A program made the translations under genes and the position numbers. A stretch of DNA of 64,000 nt, taken from positions 1,302,001-1,366,000 of the forward strand of contig NZ_JACVFB010000002.1 of NCBI RefSeq assembly GCF_014529945.1. The letters are read 5' to 3'. This document shows positions 15,867-24,479 of this stretch, one piece after another. The stretch's first letter is position 1. Every line of letters starts with the position of its first letter. Under the pieces are notes generated by a model. The model made no database searches, was not told where the DNA came from, and saw nothing but the letters and a program-made list of their open reading frames with translations. This stretch comes from Chitinophaga varians. Its GTDB lineage: Bacteria > Bacteroidota > Bacteroidia > Chitinophagales > Chitinophagaceae.

Positions 15867-17315
15867 ATGAAGAAAATATTCATTCTGTTACTGGCAGGCG
15901 CCTCTTTTGCGACATTGCCTGCCTGTAACAAATACCTGGACATAAAACCGAAAGGATATACCATTCCTGAGTATTTTGACGATTATCAAAAACTGATAAA
16001 TAATACCAGCCTTACTGCTGCAGTAGGAGCTTATCCCGCTTATATCACAGATGATGTGGAAGGTGGGGAAGATAATGATGTGAACCAGTCTGCGGCTTAT
16101 TCCTTCTACGCAGTGTATAAACGTAACCTGTATAATTTTTCACCCGGACAGATCTTTGAACAGAATAGTGAAGACCCACAGTGGAACCCTTCCTATGCCA
16201 ATATCTATGTTTGCAATACCGTCATCAATAATGTGATGAAGGTGACAGATGCTACCGAACAGGAGAAAAAGCGACTGCGCGCCCAGGCGCAGGTAGCCCG
16301 TGCATTTGAATACCTGACACTGGTAAATATCTATGCCGAACAATACGATCCTGCTAATGCTGCCGCCGCATTGGGCGTTCCTCTGGTATTGACAGAAGAC
16401 ATCACCCAGCCTTATGAAAGGAAAAGCGTGGCCGCTGTATATGCACAAATCAAACAGGACCTGGAAGAAGCACTGCCTAACCTGCAGGATAATGTGCCCA
16501 ACACCCTGAAACCCGGGAAGAGCGCTGCCTATGGCTTGTTGAGCCGCGTGAACCTGTATATGGGAGACTATAAAGCGGCCCTCGAAAATGCGAACAAAGC
16601 CCTTGCGGTGAATAATGTGCTGATGACCTATGCGTCCTATGATGTCCAGAAAGGCACCTGGGGCCGTGTATACAACCCCGCAGATAAATCCGCTTTCCCG
16701 GACGGCCATCTCAATAAGGAAACGGTTTGGTTCCGCAGGGGAACGCCCAGCTCTTCCAGCATTTTCACAGAAGTATATGCCAATCCGGACCTGATCAATG
16801 TATTTAAGAAAGATCTGCCGGCGGGCGCTACAGACAAACGTTTTAGCCTGTTCTATTGCAATGGGGAAGCCCTTTTCGGCCCGAATAAAATTTTATTCCC
16901 GGGCCGCGTACTGTGGGCCGCTTACGTTGACTTTAATTTAGGCGTGAGCACTCCTGAGTTGTACCTGAATGCCGCCGAAGCGGAAGCCCGCACAGGCAGC
17001 AAAGACAGGGCGCTGCAACTGATCAACACCCTGCGCGACAACCGTATCAGCAACAATCAACCATTGGTGGCTGCCGACAATGAAGCCGCGCTCCGCCTGG
17101 TACTGGAAGAACGCAGAAGAGAACTGGCCCTCATGGGATACAGCCGTCTGGCCGACCTGAAACGGTTAAACAAAGATGCCCGTTTCGCTAAAACCATTAC
17201 CCATACGCATAACGGACAGACCTTTACGCTGCCCGCCAACGACAAACGTTATGTGTTCCCGGTACCGCCCAAGGTGGTGGCTATGAACCCCAACATCCCA
17301 CAATACGAACGTTAA
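15867..17315 (+). CDS. RagB/SusD-family nutrient uptake outer membrane lipoprotein
   Basis: The protein has 482 residues. A lipoprotein signal (FATLPACNKY, Cys at residue 20) is followed by the SusD start KYLDIKPKGYTIPEYFDDYQ. TPR-like helices appear in the middle (RAQAQVARAFEYLTLVNIYA; AAYGLLSRVNLYMGDYKAAL) and the C-terminal region ends RYVFPVPPKVVAMNPNIPQY, a usual SusD ending. It forms the surface lid of the SusC transporter encoded 11 bases upstream. The short first loop region and compact length suggest a small substrate or peptide type, but this is a guess. Confidence 0.95.
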   Translation: MKKIFILLLAGASFATLPACNKYLDIKPKGYTIPEYFDDYQKLINNTSLTAAVGAYPAYITDDVEGGEDNDVNQSAAYSFYAVYKRNLYNFSPGQIFEQNSEDPQWNPSYANIYVCNTVINNVMKVTDATEQEKKRLRAQAQVARAFEYLTLVNIYAEQYDPANAAAALGVPLVLTEDITQPYERKSVAAVYAQIKQDLEEALPNLQDNVPNTLKPGKSAAYGLLSRVNLYMGDYKAALENANKALAVNNVLMTYASYDVQKGTWGRVYNPADKSAFPDGHLNKETVWFRRGTPSSSSIFTEVYANPDLINVFKKDLPAGATDKRFSLFYCNGEALFGPNKILFPGRVLWAAYVDFNLGVSTPELYLNAAEAEARTGSKDRALQLINTLRDNRISNNQPLVAADNEAALRLVLEERRRELALMGYSRLADLKRLNKDARFAKTITHTHNGQTFTLPANDKRYVFPVPPKVVAMNPNIPQYER

Positions 17316-17325
17316 CTTTCATATG

Positions 17326-17351
17326 GCCCGGAGGTAACCACTCCTCCGGGC
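17326..17351. other. Hairpin between susD and thioredoxin gene
   Basis: GCCCGGAGG and CCTCCGGGC form a 9-bp perfect stem with an 8-base loop in the 49-base spacer. No T-run follows, so it probably tunes rather than ends transcription. Confidence 0.5.
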
Positions 17352-17364
17352 AAACACCATTTTT

Positions 17365-18555
17365 ATGAAAAAGATTTTATCAATGCTCTGCCTCCTGGTA
17401 GCGCTGAAAGGCATGGCCCAGGAAGAAATCGCGTTTAATAACGCTGCCTGGCAGGCCTCCCTCGACCAGGCTGCGAAAGAGAACAAGCTGGTATTCCTCG
17501 ATTGTTACACTTCCTGGTGCAGTCCCTGCAAATGGATGGAGAAAAATGTGTTCAACGTACCGGTAGTATATAACTACTACAATCAGCATTTCATCAATAC
17601 CAAGCTGGATATGGAAAAAGGTGAAGGAATAGCGCTGCGGCAGAAGTACAACGTGCAGTCCTTTCCTACCTACCTGTTCATCAACAGCAAAGGAGAAGTA
17701 GTGCACCGTACCGGTTCCCGCATGTCTGTGGAAGAGTTTCTGGAAGAAGCCCACATGGCCACCGACCCGGACCGCAGCATGTCGTCTCTCTCCGCCCGCT
17801 ATAATGCCGGCGAAAGAAGTGTACCGTTCCTGTTGAACTATTATCTCGCCGTGAACAGGTCTGACCGCCGCACCGCGGAGAAAATCGCCGAAGAAATCAG
17901 CGCCAAAATCACTGATGCCGACCTGAATTCACCACTGGGATGGAAGGTGATAAAAAATATCTCCCGTTCCGGAGATGACCGCCTGGGTAAATACTACCTG
18001 GCCAATCAGGCGCAGTTTACCTCCTATGCCGGTCAGGAAGAGCGCGATGCGCTGACCGACCGCCTTATCTCCAGCACGCTGTATCCTAAAATCTACGCCG
18101 GCGATGAAAAAGGCTTCTTTGAAGGATTACAGCACTTCAAACTGTCCAAATCACCAATAAGACAGAAGCAGGCGGTGATGCTGGCTGCCGAATGGTACCA
18201 GCACCAGGGTAACGCCAAAGAATATGTGAAATTGACGGACGGGGCCATGAAAGGCATCCTGAAAACAGATGCTGAGAAACTGAGCTTCCTGGCACGCCGC
18301 CTCAACGGCAAACGCGAGGCGGACCCTAAAACCGCCGCATTCCTGCCACAGGCTTATAAAATGGCTAAGAAGGCCGCTGTGCTGGAACCAGAGGAATACA
18401 GTATCCAGAGCACTTTTGGATGGGTATGCCTTACCATGAAGAAAAAAGAGGAAGGCCTGGTAGCCGCCCGCAAAGCCAGAAAGCTGGCCGACGCAGAAAC
18501 ATCCAAAATCCAGAAACTGGCCCAGGAGCTGGTAGACGAGCTGGAAAAACTGTAA
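17365..18555 (+). CDS. Secreted thioredoxin-fold protein with CxxC motif
   Basis: The protein has 396 residues. A signal peptide (MKKILSMLCLLVALKGMAQ) precedes a thioredoxin domain about 22-130 with W51-C52-S53-P54-C55 (LDCYTSWCSPCKWMEK) and a cis-Pro region QSFPTYLFINSKGEV. The C-terminal about 260 residues are helical and TPR-like. It probably acts as a periplasmic disulfide reductase or oxidase. It is the last co-directional gene after susCD and before a terminator, so it belongs to that operon. Similar thioredoxin genes are often found with SusCD pairs in Sphingobacteriia-type bacteria; their role is not settled. Confidence 0.9.
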   Translation: MKKILSMLCLLVALKGMAQEEIAFNNAAWQASLDQAAKENKLVFLDCYTSWCSPCKWMEKNVFNVPVVYNYYNQHFINTKLDMEKGEGIALRQKYNVQSFPTYLFINSKGEVVHRTGSRMSVEEFLEEAHMATDPDRSMSSLSARYNAGERSVPFLLNYYLAVNRSDRRTAEKIAEEISAKITDADLNSPLGWKVIKNISRSGDDRLGKYYLANQAQFTSYAGQEERDALTDRLISSTLYPKIYAGDEKGFFEGLQHFKLSKSPIRQKQAVMLAAEWYQHQGNAKEYVKLTDGAMKGILKTDAEKLSFLARRLNGKREADPKTAAFLPQAYKMAKKAAVLEPEEYSIQSTFGWVCLTMKKKEEGLVAARKARKLADAETSKIQKLAQELVDELEKL

Positions 18556-18576
18556 TAAAACTGACCATATCCCGTG

Positions 18577-18618
18577 AAAAAAAAGGGTGTAGCCAGGTGG
18601 CTGCACCCTTTCCTTTTT
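18577..18618 (+). terminator. Terminator of the fecR-susCD-thioredoxin locus
   Basis: AGGGTGTAGCC and GGCTGCACCCT pair over 11 positions (one G-U), flanked by an A-run before and a T-rich run after (TTTCCTTTTTAA). It closes the locus ahead of the ECF sigma gene. Confidence 0.8.
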
Positions 18619-18733
18619 AAAAAGGACTTGCATTATTTCGCTGCTAAAGTTATCTTCGCCCTTACCAACCATCTAGAATGGATACACCTTGTTACTTCCT
18701 GTTTGTAGGCCCGCAAACAACAGGTAGCGATTC

Positions 18734-19324
18734 ATGTCGGATTACAGCACATATACGGATGATCAGCTTTGGAGCCAGATAACACTGGATGATCAGGACG
18801 CTTTTACAGCGGTGTACAACCGTTATTGGAAAGTACTGTATGTCCGTGCCCGTAATATGTTGTCCGACAGCGATCTGGCACAGGACATCGTGCAGGAAGT
18901 GTTCATCTCCCTTTGGCATCGCCGGCAGGAAGTAGAGATACTGCATCTGAAAGCCTACCTCTTTCAGGCAGTCCGCTTTCAGGAGCTGAAAGCGCTGCGC
19001 AACCTCAAATCAGACACTAACTTTTACGAAAGACTGGCCCATATTTCCAAAGACCTGCTGCAACATGAACCCCTGGCCTTTAAGGAACTGGATAACGTTC
19101 TGCAGCGGGTGTTGGCCACTTTCCCGGAAGACCAGCGCGCCATTTTCAGCATGAGCCGCGATGAAGGCCTTACCTACCGGGAAATTGCAGACAGAATGGA
19201 AATCTCCGTCAAAACAGTGGAGAAGAAAATCTCTCAGGCGTTGCGCGCCATCCGCAAAGGCATGGACAGCGCTTTCCCTTTACTCCTGAGTGTGATGGCC
19301 GTGTTAGAGCAAAGCAACAACTAA
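18734..19324 (+). CDS. ECF RNA polymerase sigma factor (sigma-70 family)
   Basis: The protein has 196 residues. Region 2 is seen in DAFTAVYNRYWKVLYVRA and LAQDIVQEVFISLWHRR, and region 4 in FPEDQRAIFSMSRDEGLTYR with EIADRMEISVKTVEKKISQA. This is the Bacteroidota ECF type that pairs with FecR anti-sigma factors. Here it lies 179 bases after the thioredoxin gene, behind a terminator, instead of upstream of fecR. I infer that it is the partner of the FecR at 11044 because no other FecR is in view. It has its own transcription unit. Confidence 0.93.
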   Translation: MSDYSTYTDDQLWSQITLDDQDAFTAVYNRYWKVLYVRARNMLSDSDLAQDIVQEVFISLWHRRQEVEILHLKAYLFQAVRFQELKALRNLKSDTNFYERLAHISKDLLQHEPLAFKELDNVLQRVLATFPEDQRAIFSMSRDEGLTYREIADRMEISVKTVEKKISQALRAIRKGMDSAFPLLLSVMAVLEQSNN

Positions 19325-19403
19325 CTGAGCATACATCTTTCCCGGCTTGCTCCTTCCCCCAAAAGTAGCCGGTGTTTTTTGTTAACTTTAAAAAAGATCA
19401 TTC

Positions 19404-20033
19404 ATGAAATTATCCTATAACAAGATCGCAGGAAAAAGTACCCAACGTATCGAGGCTGTCAGTGACGGGATATTCGCCGTTGCCATGACTTTACTGGTAC
19501 TGGAAATCAAAGTGCCGGGTGTAGAGGGAAAGCTTACTGAAAACGAACTTGCCAAAGTTTTCTTCGCACAGCTGCCAAGGTTTTTAGTGTATTTCCTCAG
19601 TTTTATGACAGCTGGTATTTTCTGGGTGGGGCAGTCAGCTCAATTCGCCTATATTGAAAAAAGTGACAGAAACCTGAACTGGATCTCCCTGTTGTTTCTG
19701 TTGTTTGTGTCGTTGTTGCCTTTCTCCACAGCATTCCTGAGTGATTACACCGATTATAAATTCGCGATACTCGTTTACTGGGTTAATATATTAATGTTAG
19801 GTGTTTGCCTTTATATTAACTGGAGTTATGCTATGAAGCACGGATTTGTTCAAACGGAGGGAGATAAAGAAGTGATCAGCAGCGCCATCAAACGCCGTAT
19901 TGTTACCGCCCAGATGTTGTACTTCGCCGGGGCCCTACTGTGCTTTATCAGTACTTATCTGAGCATTGGCTTTATCATTCTTATGCAGCTCAATTATGCG
20001 TTTGGGATCGTATCAGGACGCAATAAAAAATAA
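19404..20033 (+). CDS. TMEM175-family (DUF1211) membrane protein, probable K+ channel
   Basis: The protein has 209 residues with six predicted hydrophobic segments. The first carries the family signature RIEAVSDGIFAVAMTLLVL, close to the (R)xxxFSDGxxA motif that lines the pore in TMEM175 channels. Bacterial members form tetrameric potassium-permeable channels with one copy of this six-helix unit. It is followed by a terminator and has no functional neighbours. Family call is firm; ion selectivity is taken from the family. Confidence 0.88.
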   Translation: MKLSYNKIAGKSTQRIEAVSDGIFAVAMTLLVLEIKVPGVEGKLTENELAKVFFAQLPRFLVYFLSFMTAGIFWVGQSAQFAYIEKSDRNLNWISLLFLLFVSLLPFSTAFLSDYTDYKFAILVYWVNILMLGVCLYINWSYAMKHGFVQTEGDKEVISSAIKRRIVTAQMLYFAGALLCFISTYLSIGFIILMQLNYAFGIVSGRNKK

Positions 20034-20041
20034 TCTGACAT

Positions 20042-20070
20042 AAAAAGGTTGCCGCCCGGGTAACCTTTTT
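20042..20070. terminator. Bidirectional terminator between convergent genes
   Basis: AAAAAGGTT and AACCTTTTT form the base of a hairpin extended by a G-U and two C-G pairs. The A- and T-runs serve the gene ending at 20033 and the opposite gene ending at 20085. Confidence 0.82.
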
Positions 20071-20084
20071 ATGTCAATATGGTC

Positions 20085-20918
20085 TTAATTACCTGCCTGA
20101 TACACTCCTCTGTCCATCTTAATGCCCAGCCGCTGATAAAATGCTGCCGGCTCAAACCCAATACGCTTATACTCTTCCATTACCTGAGCTTTGGCATTGT
20201 CGAGGCTACCCTGGTTTTTCCAGGTGGCAACGGTGACGATGGCGATCTGCCCATTTTCTTCCTGGTGCTGATAAACTTTGTCGGTGATAAATCCTTCCAG
20301 CTGCCGGATGAAGCTCCTGTTGTAGTTCACCCGTTCTGTGAATTCGGCTACCGCCTGCGCCGGCACCGTGAATTTATCAATGAAATACACCTCCTCCTGT
20401 TTGGCAGGCGCTCCTATATCTGACGGTAGCAGTCCCACCTGTTGCAGGAATCCCAGCCTGTCTGTCAATACCTCATGGGAGATGATTTGCCCGTTTTTAA
20501 AGGTATAGATCCCTGTTCCTTCGTTGGTCAGGGTTTTATGGGTAGGTGCTGCTCCCAGGTAGGGCTGTTGGTGGGTGCATTTCATCTGTTGTTTCACAAA
20601 GACTTTATCACCGTCGGCGGCTATACTGAGGATCGTCCACCGGGCATCGGGGAAAGTCTGTAGCAGCGAGGTAAGTTGTGCCATAAAGCCAGGTACGCCT
20701 TTGCCTCCCTGGTTGTTGGTATATGCGGGGGATACCAGCTGGTCTATTTTATCCAGTTGACGGTTGTTCAGCATCTGTTCGTAGAATGCAATGATAGCGG
20801 CTCTGTTTTGTTGTACGGTGTCCATGGTCAATTCCTTTTTAGTGTGAATATTTTTGATCTGCGGGTAGGCGGCGGTGCTTGCCAGTAACAGGGCGCACAG
20901 CGATAATCGTGTGATCAT
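20085..20918 (-). CDS. Secreted ester-cyclase-like (SnoaL) protein with C-terminal ABM-like domain
   Basis: The start at 20918 gives 277 residues with a signal peptide (MITRLSLCALLLASTAAYPQ); the longer frame adds a non-signal stretch and was dropped. Residues about 40-165 resemble the SnoaL/ester-cyclase family (AIIAFYEQMLNNRQLDKIDQ, GTGIYTFKNGQIISHEVLTD). Residues about 180-270 resemble an antibiotic-biosynthesis-monooxygenase-type ferredoxin fold (FIDKFTVPAQAVAEFTERVN, EEYKRIGFEPAAFYQRLGI). It lies 68 bases after an AraC gene on the same strand, which likely controls it. Substrate unknown. Confidence 0.78.
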   Translation of the reverse strand: MITRLSLCALLLASTAAYPQIKNIHTKKELTMDTVQQNRAAIIAFYEQMLNNRQLDKIDQLVSPAYTNNQGGKGVPGFMAQLTSLLQTFPDARWTILSIAADGDKVFVKQQMKCTHQQPYLGAAPTHKTLTNEGTGIYTFKNGQIISHEVLTDRLGFLQQVGLLPSDIGAPAKQEEVYFIDKFTVPAQAVAEFTERVNYNRSFIRQLEGFITDKVYQHQEENGQIAIVTVATWKNQGSLDNAKAQVMEEYKRIGFEPAAFYQRLGIKMDRGVYQAGN

Positions 20919-20986
20919 GTGATAGTTGTTTAGTACCACAAAATTGAGGAATACGGTCACCGTATCATTGTAAAAAATCATTGATT

Positions 20987-21754
20987 TTACCAGAAGGAGG
21001 GCGCCTGAAAGAAGGCGGAGGGCGTAAGGCCGGTAAATCGCCTGAAGCTGCGGTTGAAATGCGCCTGATCGAAGTAACCCGCATCCAGCGCGAGATGCGT
21101 TAAGTTTTTGCCTGTCGGCTGCTGTAGAATAGCTCTCATCCGTATAATGGACGCCATTTGTTTCGGCGTGGTGCCCATCACTTTCCGGAAACGTTTTTCG
21201 AAAGCATCCTGACTGAGGTAGTGCGCTGTGGCCAGCGCTTTCATATTGAGGTCCCCGTTAACAGCATGGACCTGCTGTAACGCATGCAGTACCAGGGCGT
21301 CCTGTTTAGGGAAGCGTAACTGCGACAGCAGGAAATTATCTAACAGCGCTACCCGTTGCGCATCATCCGGGGCGGCCGACAACTGCTCTTCCAGGTCGGT
21401 TATCTGCTGCCTGCCCATGAAATGGTCCAATGAGAGGCTGTGTTCAAACAGTTCATGCAACGGCGTTTTGAGGAAAGCCGCCGCACCGGCGGCCCTGAAC
21501 TGCACAATCATGGTGGCAGTATCAGGCTGGTAGTTAATCAGCCTGACACTGCTTCTGAGGCCGGAGATAACGGAAGCCGGCAGTATAACAGCCGATTGTT
21601 CACCATCGAGGTAACGGACCTGCCCTTTGAACCGGAACGCAATAGCGGGCGTGGTATCCGGCAGCACACGGTTCACCTTTTCATCCTGGCTTTCGATGAT
21701 CCTGTAAGCCTGAATAAAGGGCTGAAGCGATGGTGATGGCAGATACGTCTTCAT
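20987..21754 (-). CDS. AraC-family transcriptional regulator
   Basis: The protein has 255 residues: an N-terminal sensor region of the DUF6597 type (LQPFIQAYRIIESQDEKVNR) and a C-terminal AraC DNA-binding domain (MKALATAHYLSQDAFEKRFR; LTHLALDAGYFDQAHFNRSF; RRFTGLTPSAFF). It precedes the ester-cyclase-like gene on the same strand by 68 bases and probably regulates it. The inducer is unknown. Confidence 0.92.
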   Translation of the reverse strand: MKTYLPSPSLQPFIQAYRIIESQDEKVNRVLPDTTPAIAFRFKGQVRYLDGEQSAVILPASVISGLRSSVRLINYQPDTATMIVQFRAAGAAAFLKTPLHELFEHSLSLDHFMGRQQITDLEEQLSAAPDDAQRVALLDNFLLSQLRFPKQDALVLHALQQVHAVNGDLNMKALATAHYLSQDAFEKRFRKVMGTTPKQMASIIRMRAILQQPTGKNLTHLALDAGYFDQAHFNRSFRRFTGLTPSAFFQAPSFW

Positions 21755-21869
21755 AACTGTATAAAGGTACTTATTTAATTGTTGACCGCACAGTAGGTAT
21801 ATCGATATGGTTGAAAGATAAATCGTATTTTAATAGTTCTTTTGTGACGCTGAAAATCATCCATCATTT

Positions 21870-22454
21870 ATGAATAAATCAAACGGTCCGGTCATCCATC
21901 AACAGAAGACATTCTCTGATGTTAATTATGCTGAAAGGAGACTGATGAACAGGGAATTTGTGCAGTGTGAATTCATAGACTGCGATTTTTCAAACAGTGA
22001 TTTACGCGATAATAGTTTTGAAGATTGTCACTTCAAACAGTGTAATTTTTCCATGGTAACACTGAACGGTGCAGGTTTCAGAGATGCCCGGTTCACCGGT
22101 TGTAAAATGTTAGGGGTTGATTTCACCCAATGTAACCGGTTTATGTTTTCTTTTTCGTTTTACGCCTGCATACTGGACTATTCTACTTTTCTCGGGACCA
22201 GGCTGAGAAAGACCATCTTTCACGATTGTTCCTTAAAAGAGGTAGACTTTTCGGAAGCAGATCTGACAGCGGCTGATTTTAAGAATTCAGACCTGACAAT
22301 GGCCCGGTTTTCAAAAACTATTTTGGAAAAGGCGGATTTTAGAATGGCACAGCACTTCGGGATAGATCCGGAGTTTAATAAAATGAAGAAAGCCCGGTTC
22401 TCTGCATTTAATCTCTCGGGGTTGCTCTACAAATACAATTTGGATATTGAATAA
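21870..22454 (+). CDS. Pentapeptide-repeat protein, Qnr/MfpA-like
   Basis: The protein has 194 residues. From about residue 28 to 165 the pattern A/C/S-D/N-F/L recurs every five residues (CEFIDCDFSNSDLRDNSFED; SEADLTAADFKNSDLTMARF), giving a right-handed quadrilateral beta helix. There is a short break near FSFSFYACILDYSTF, as seen between the two helix domains of Qnr proteins. The C-terminal FGIDPEFNKMKKARFSAFNL plus a terminal helix could be a dimerisation end. DNA-gyrase protection is therefore possible, but the fold alone does not prove it. Confidence 0.85.
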   Translation: MNKSNGPVIHQQKTFSDVNYAERRLMNREFVQCEFIDCDFSNSDLRDNSFEDCHFKQCNFSMVTLNGAGFRDARFTGCKMLGVDFTQCNRFMFSFSFYACILDYSTFLGTRLRKTIFHDCSLKEVDFSEADLTAADFKNSDLTMARFSKTILEKADFRMAQHFGIDPEFNKMKKARFSAFNLSGLLYKYNLDIE

Positions 22455-22458
22455 AATT

Positions 22459-22490
22459 AAAGCGCTGACAACCGGGGTTGCCAGCGCTTT
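22459..22490. terminator. Bidirectional terminator between convergent genes
   Basis: AAAGCGCTG and CAGCGCTTT form a 9-bp stem extended by CAACC/GGTTG after one mismatch. It lies between the gene ending at 22454 (+) and the one ending at 22505 (-). Confidence 0.85.
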
Positions 22491-22504
22491 AAAGGCGATA
22501 TAAT

Positions 22505-24244
22505 TTATTTTACACTGATTTTCGCGATAGCAACTTTTGATTTGCCAAAGGTTTTGTCAGATTTTCCCACCAGATACATGTCATTACCAATGATTGATCC
22601 CAACCGTGGCATGGCAGTAGGCACATCGGAATTGGAGAAAAATACTTTCCTGCTAAGTTTACCGGATGTTTCGTCGATACTCAAAATGTAACAATCAGAT
22701 TTGCCAAAGCCTCTGACGGTTTTAGCTTTCTGACCAGCCTGGGTTACCCCGGCATTTTTGGGATGGTCATTAAACAGCAGTTGAATCGTTCCAGCTGTTT
22801 GCAGTGCGCCAAATCCGGAGTAAAAAGGTCTGTTTCCTTCCATGAAATAATGCATGCCGAATGAAAAGCTGTTGACGTAGCTTGTGCTGGTGGCCCCTTG
22901 TATCTCTTCGTACTGATCTTTGGGCAATATCTGCAGCCATCCAATGTTGCCGGCATTGTCAATCTTACACATCATCAGGTCGCCGGAGAGATAGGTGGAA
23001 TAGGTGGTTGAGCTCCGCTGGCTTGACAGTCCATTCACCCCCGTGCTGTAGCTGGTGTAAGTACGTACATAGTGACGGTATCGTTCTGCGAGAATAACAA
23101 GTCCGTTATCTACGGTATAAAAAATTTTCCGGAACTGCATGTTTCTGGAAAATCCTTCTCCTTCCTCTTTCATTTTGTTTAATTCCTCTCGCATTTTTCT
23201 GTCTTCCCTGCTTTCTTCTTTATCATCGGCCTCATCTTTATCTGCTTTGTCTGTGTCACCGGATAACAGCGAGTTATTAATTTGTTTCTCACTGGTGGAT
23301 ATTACTTTTCCATCGTTTACATGGATCCTTTGTACCAGCAGTCCATCAATGGTTTTTCCTTTTTTGGTATTGCTGTAGAAGGCAGCCAGGACGAGATCTT
23401 TGTTCCTTTCCTGTACCAGTTTGGTACTAAAGAGCCATCTCCCGTTGAAACTGGTATTGAGTTCTGATTGCTGTTTTCCTTTTTCGTCGTAGATGCGGAT
23501 ATTGTAGTTGGTAAAGTCAAGGAACTTCTCTTTTTTCTTTTTGCCTTCTTCATATTCATACACGCGCCCTACCAGTACTACTTTACGATCACTGGTATAC
23601 AATACATCTTCCAGTTGATATTTTTTGCGTTCAAATTCATTCCTGATGGAGATGGGTTTGGCGGTAGCCCTGAGGTTTTTGTCGAGCTCCTGGATTTTGT
23701 ACTCATTGTTTTCCGTTCCTTTCACGCTGCTTACAATCAGGATTTTGCTGCTATCCGTATTGTAGTCAATCTTGAAGTCAATATCATCACCTTTCTCATC
23801 TTTCTGGAAGGTGGCTACTTCTCTGAATTCTCCGGTGAGCTCTCCGGTATTCTTATTTACTGCAGAAGCATAGAGGGCAAGTGTTCTGTCCCGGCGGCTA
23901 TAGTCGGAGGAAAACAGGAACAGCTTGTCTTCACAAGGAAAGAACTGTACAAATTCTTTGCCTCTCAGTTCCTTGTTAAAATCGTTGCGGTATACTTCTG
24001 TTAAATTTTTATCCACTTTTACAAGCGCCGCAGATTCTCTAAAGGAAGCGCCTATTACGAAGTAAGCTTTGATGGCCATATGACTTTCCTGAAGATATAC
24101 ACCGCTGTTATCTGCATGTATTACTTCCAGGTCTGTACTGCCTTTGCGGAGTTTGAATTCTTCTCCCCATTTAATAGATGTTTTCTGGGCGTGGGTTACA
24201 ATGCCGGAAATGGCCAGGCATAGGGTTAGGTAAGCGCGTTTCAT
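22505..24244 (-). CDS. Large secreted protein of unknown function
   Basis: The protein has 579 residues and a signal peptide (MKRAYLTLCLAISGIVTHAQ). The body shows repeated blocks of strand-loop-strand with turns such as DKNLTEVYRNDFNKELRGKE and TDRKVVLVG-like YTSDRKVVLVGRVYEYEEGK, which could form a beta-propeller-like structure. A highly charged, low-complexity stretch interrupts it (DKADKDEADDKEESREDRKM). I do not recognise the family. It is transcribed alone, ending at a shared terminator. Confidence 0.75.
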   Translation of the reverse strand: MKRAYLTLCLAISGIVTHAQKTSIKWGEEFKLRKGSTDLEVIHADNSGVYLQESHMAIKAYFVIGASFRESAALVKVDKNLTEVYRNDFNKELRGKEFVQFFPCEDKLFLFSSDYSRRDRTLALYASAVNKNTGELTGEFREVATFQKDEKGDDIDFKIDYNTDSSKILIVSSVKGTENNEYKIQELDKNLRATAKPISIRNEFERKKYQLEDVLYTSDRKVVLVGRVYEYEEGKKKKEKFLDFTNYNIRIYDEKGKQQSELNTSFNGRWLFSTKLVQERNKDLVLAAFYSNTKKGKTIDGLLVQRIHVNDGKVISTSEKQINNSLLSGDTDKADKDEADDKEESREDRKMREELNKMKEEGEGFSRNMQFRKIFYTVDNGLVILAERYRHYVRTYTSYSTGVNGLSSQRSSTTYSTYLSGDLMMCKIDNAGNIGWLQILPKDQYEEIQGATSTSYVNSFSFGMHYFMEGNRPFYSGFGALQTAGTIQLLFNDHPKNAGVTQAGQKAKTVRGFGKSDCYILSIDETSGKLSRKVFFSNSDVPTAMPRLGSIIGNDMYLVGKSDKTFGKSKVAIAKISVK

Positions 24245-24388
24245 GAAGTACTTTTTGGTATAGGATGATAATTATTTTGTAAAGGTATTCTTTTTAAAAA
24301 TACGGGATGTCCCATATTCTCTTTATAGGGCATATTAGATGTTGCATCAGGTGGGCGTATGATTATGTTGCGCTGCCTGCCAACAAAA

Positions 24389-24418
24389 CCGGCCAGCTTA
24401 CGGAGGTAAGCCGGCCGG
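24389..24418 (-). terminator. Terminator after the beta-helix gene
   Basis: CCGGCCAGCTTAC and GTAAGCCGGCCGG pair over 13 positions with one mismatch and a GGAG loop. On the minus strand the stem is followed by GTTTTG, and it lies 61 bases past the stop of the gene ending at 24480. Confidence 0.75.
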
Positions 24419-24479
24419 GTATTTTATGATCACAAGGGAACGCGTGGATGGCTGCCCTGAAATCGCTGTCTGGATAAGA

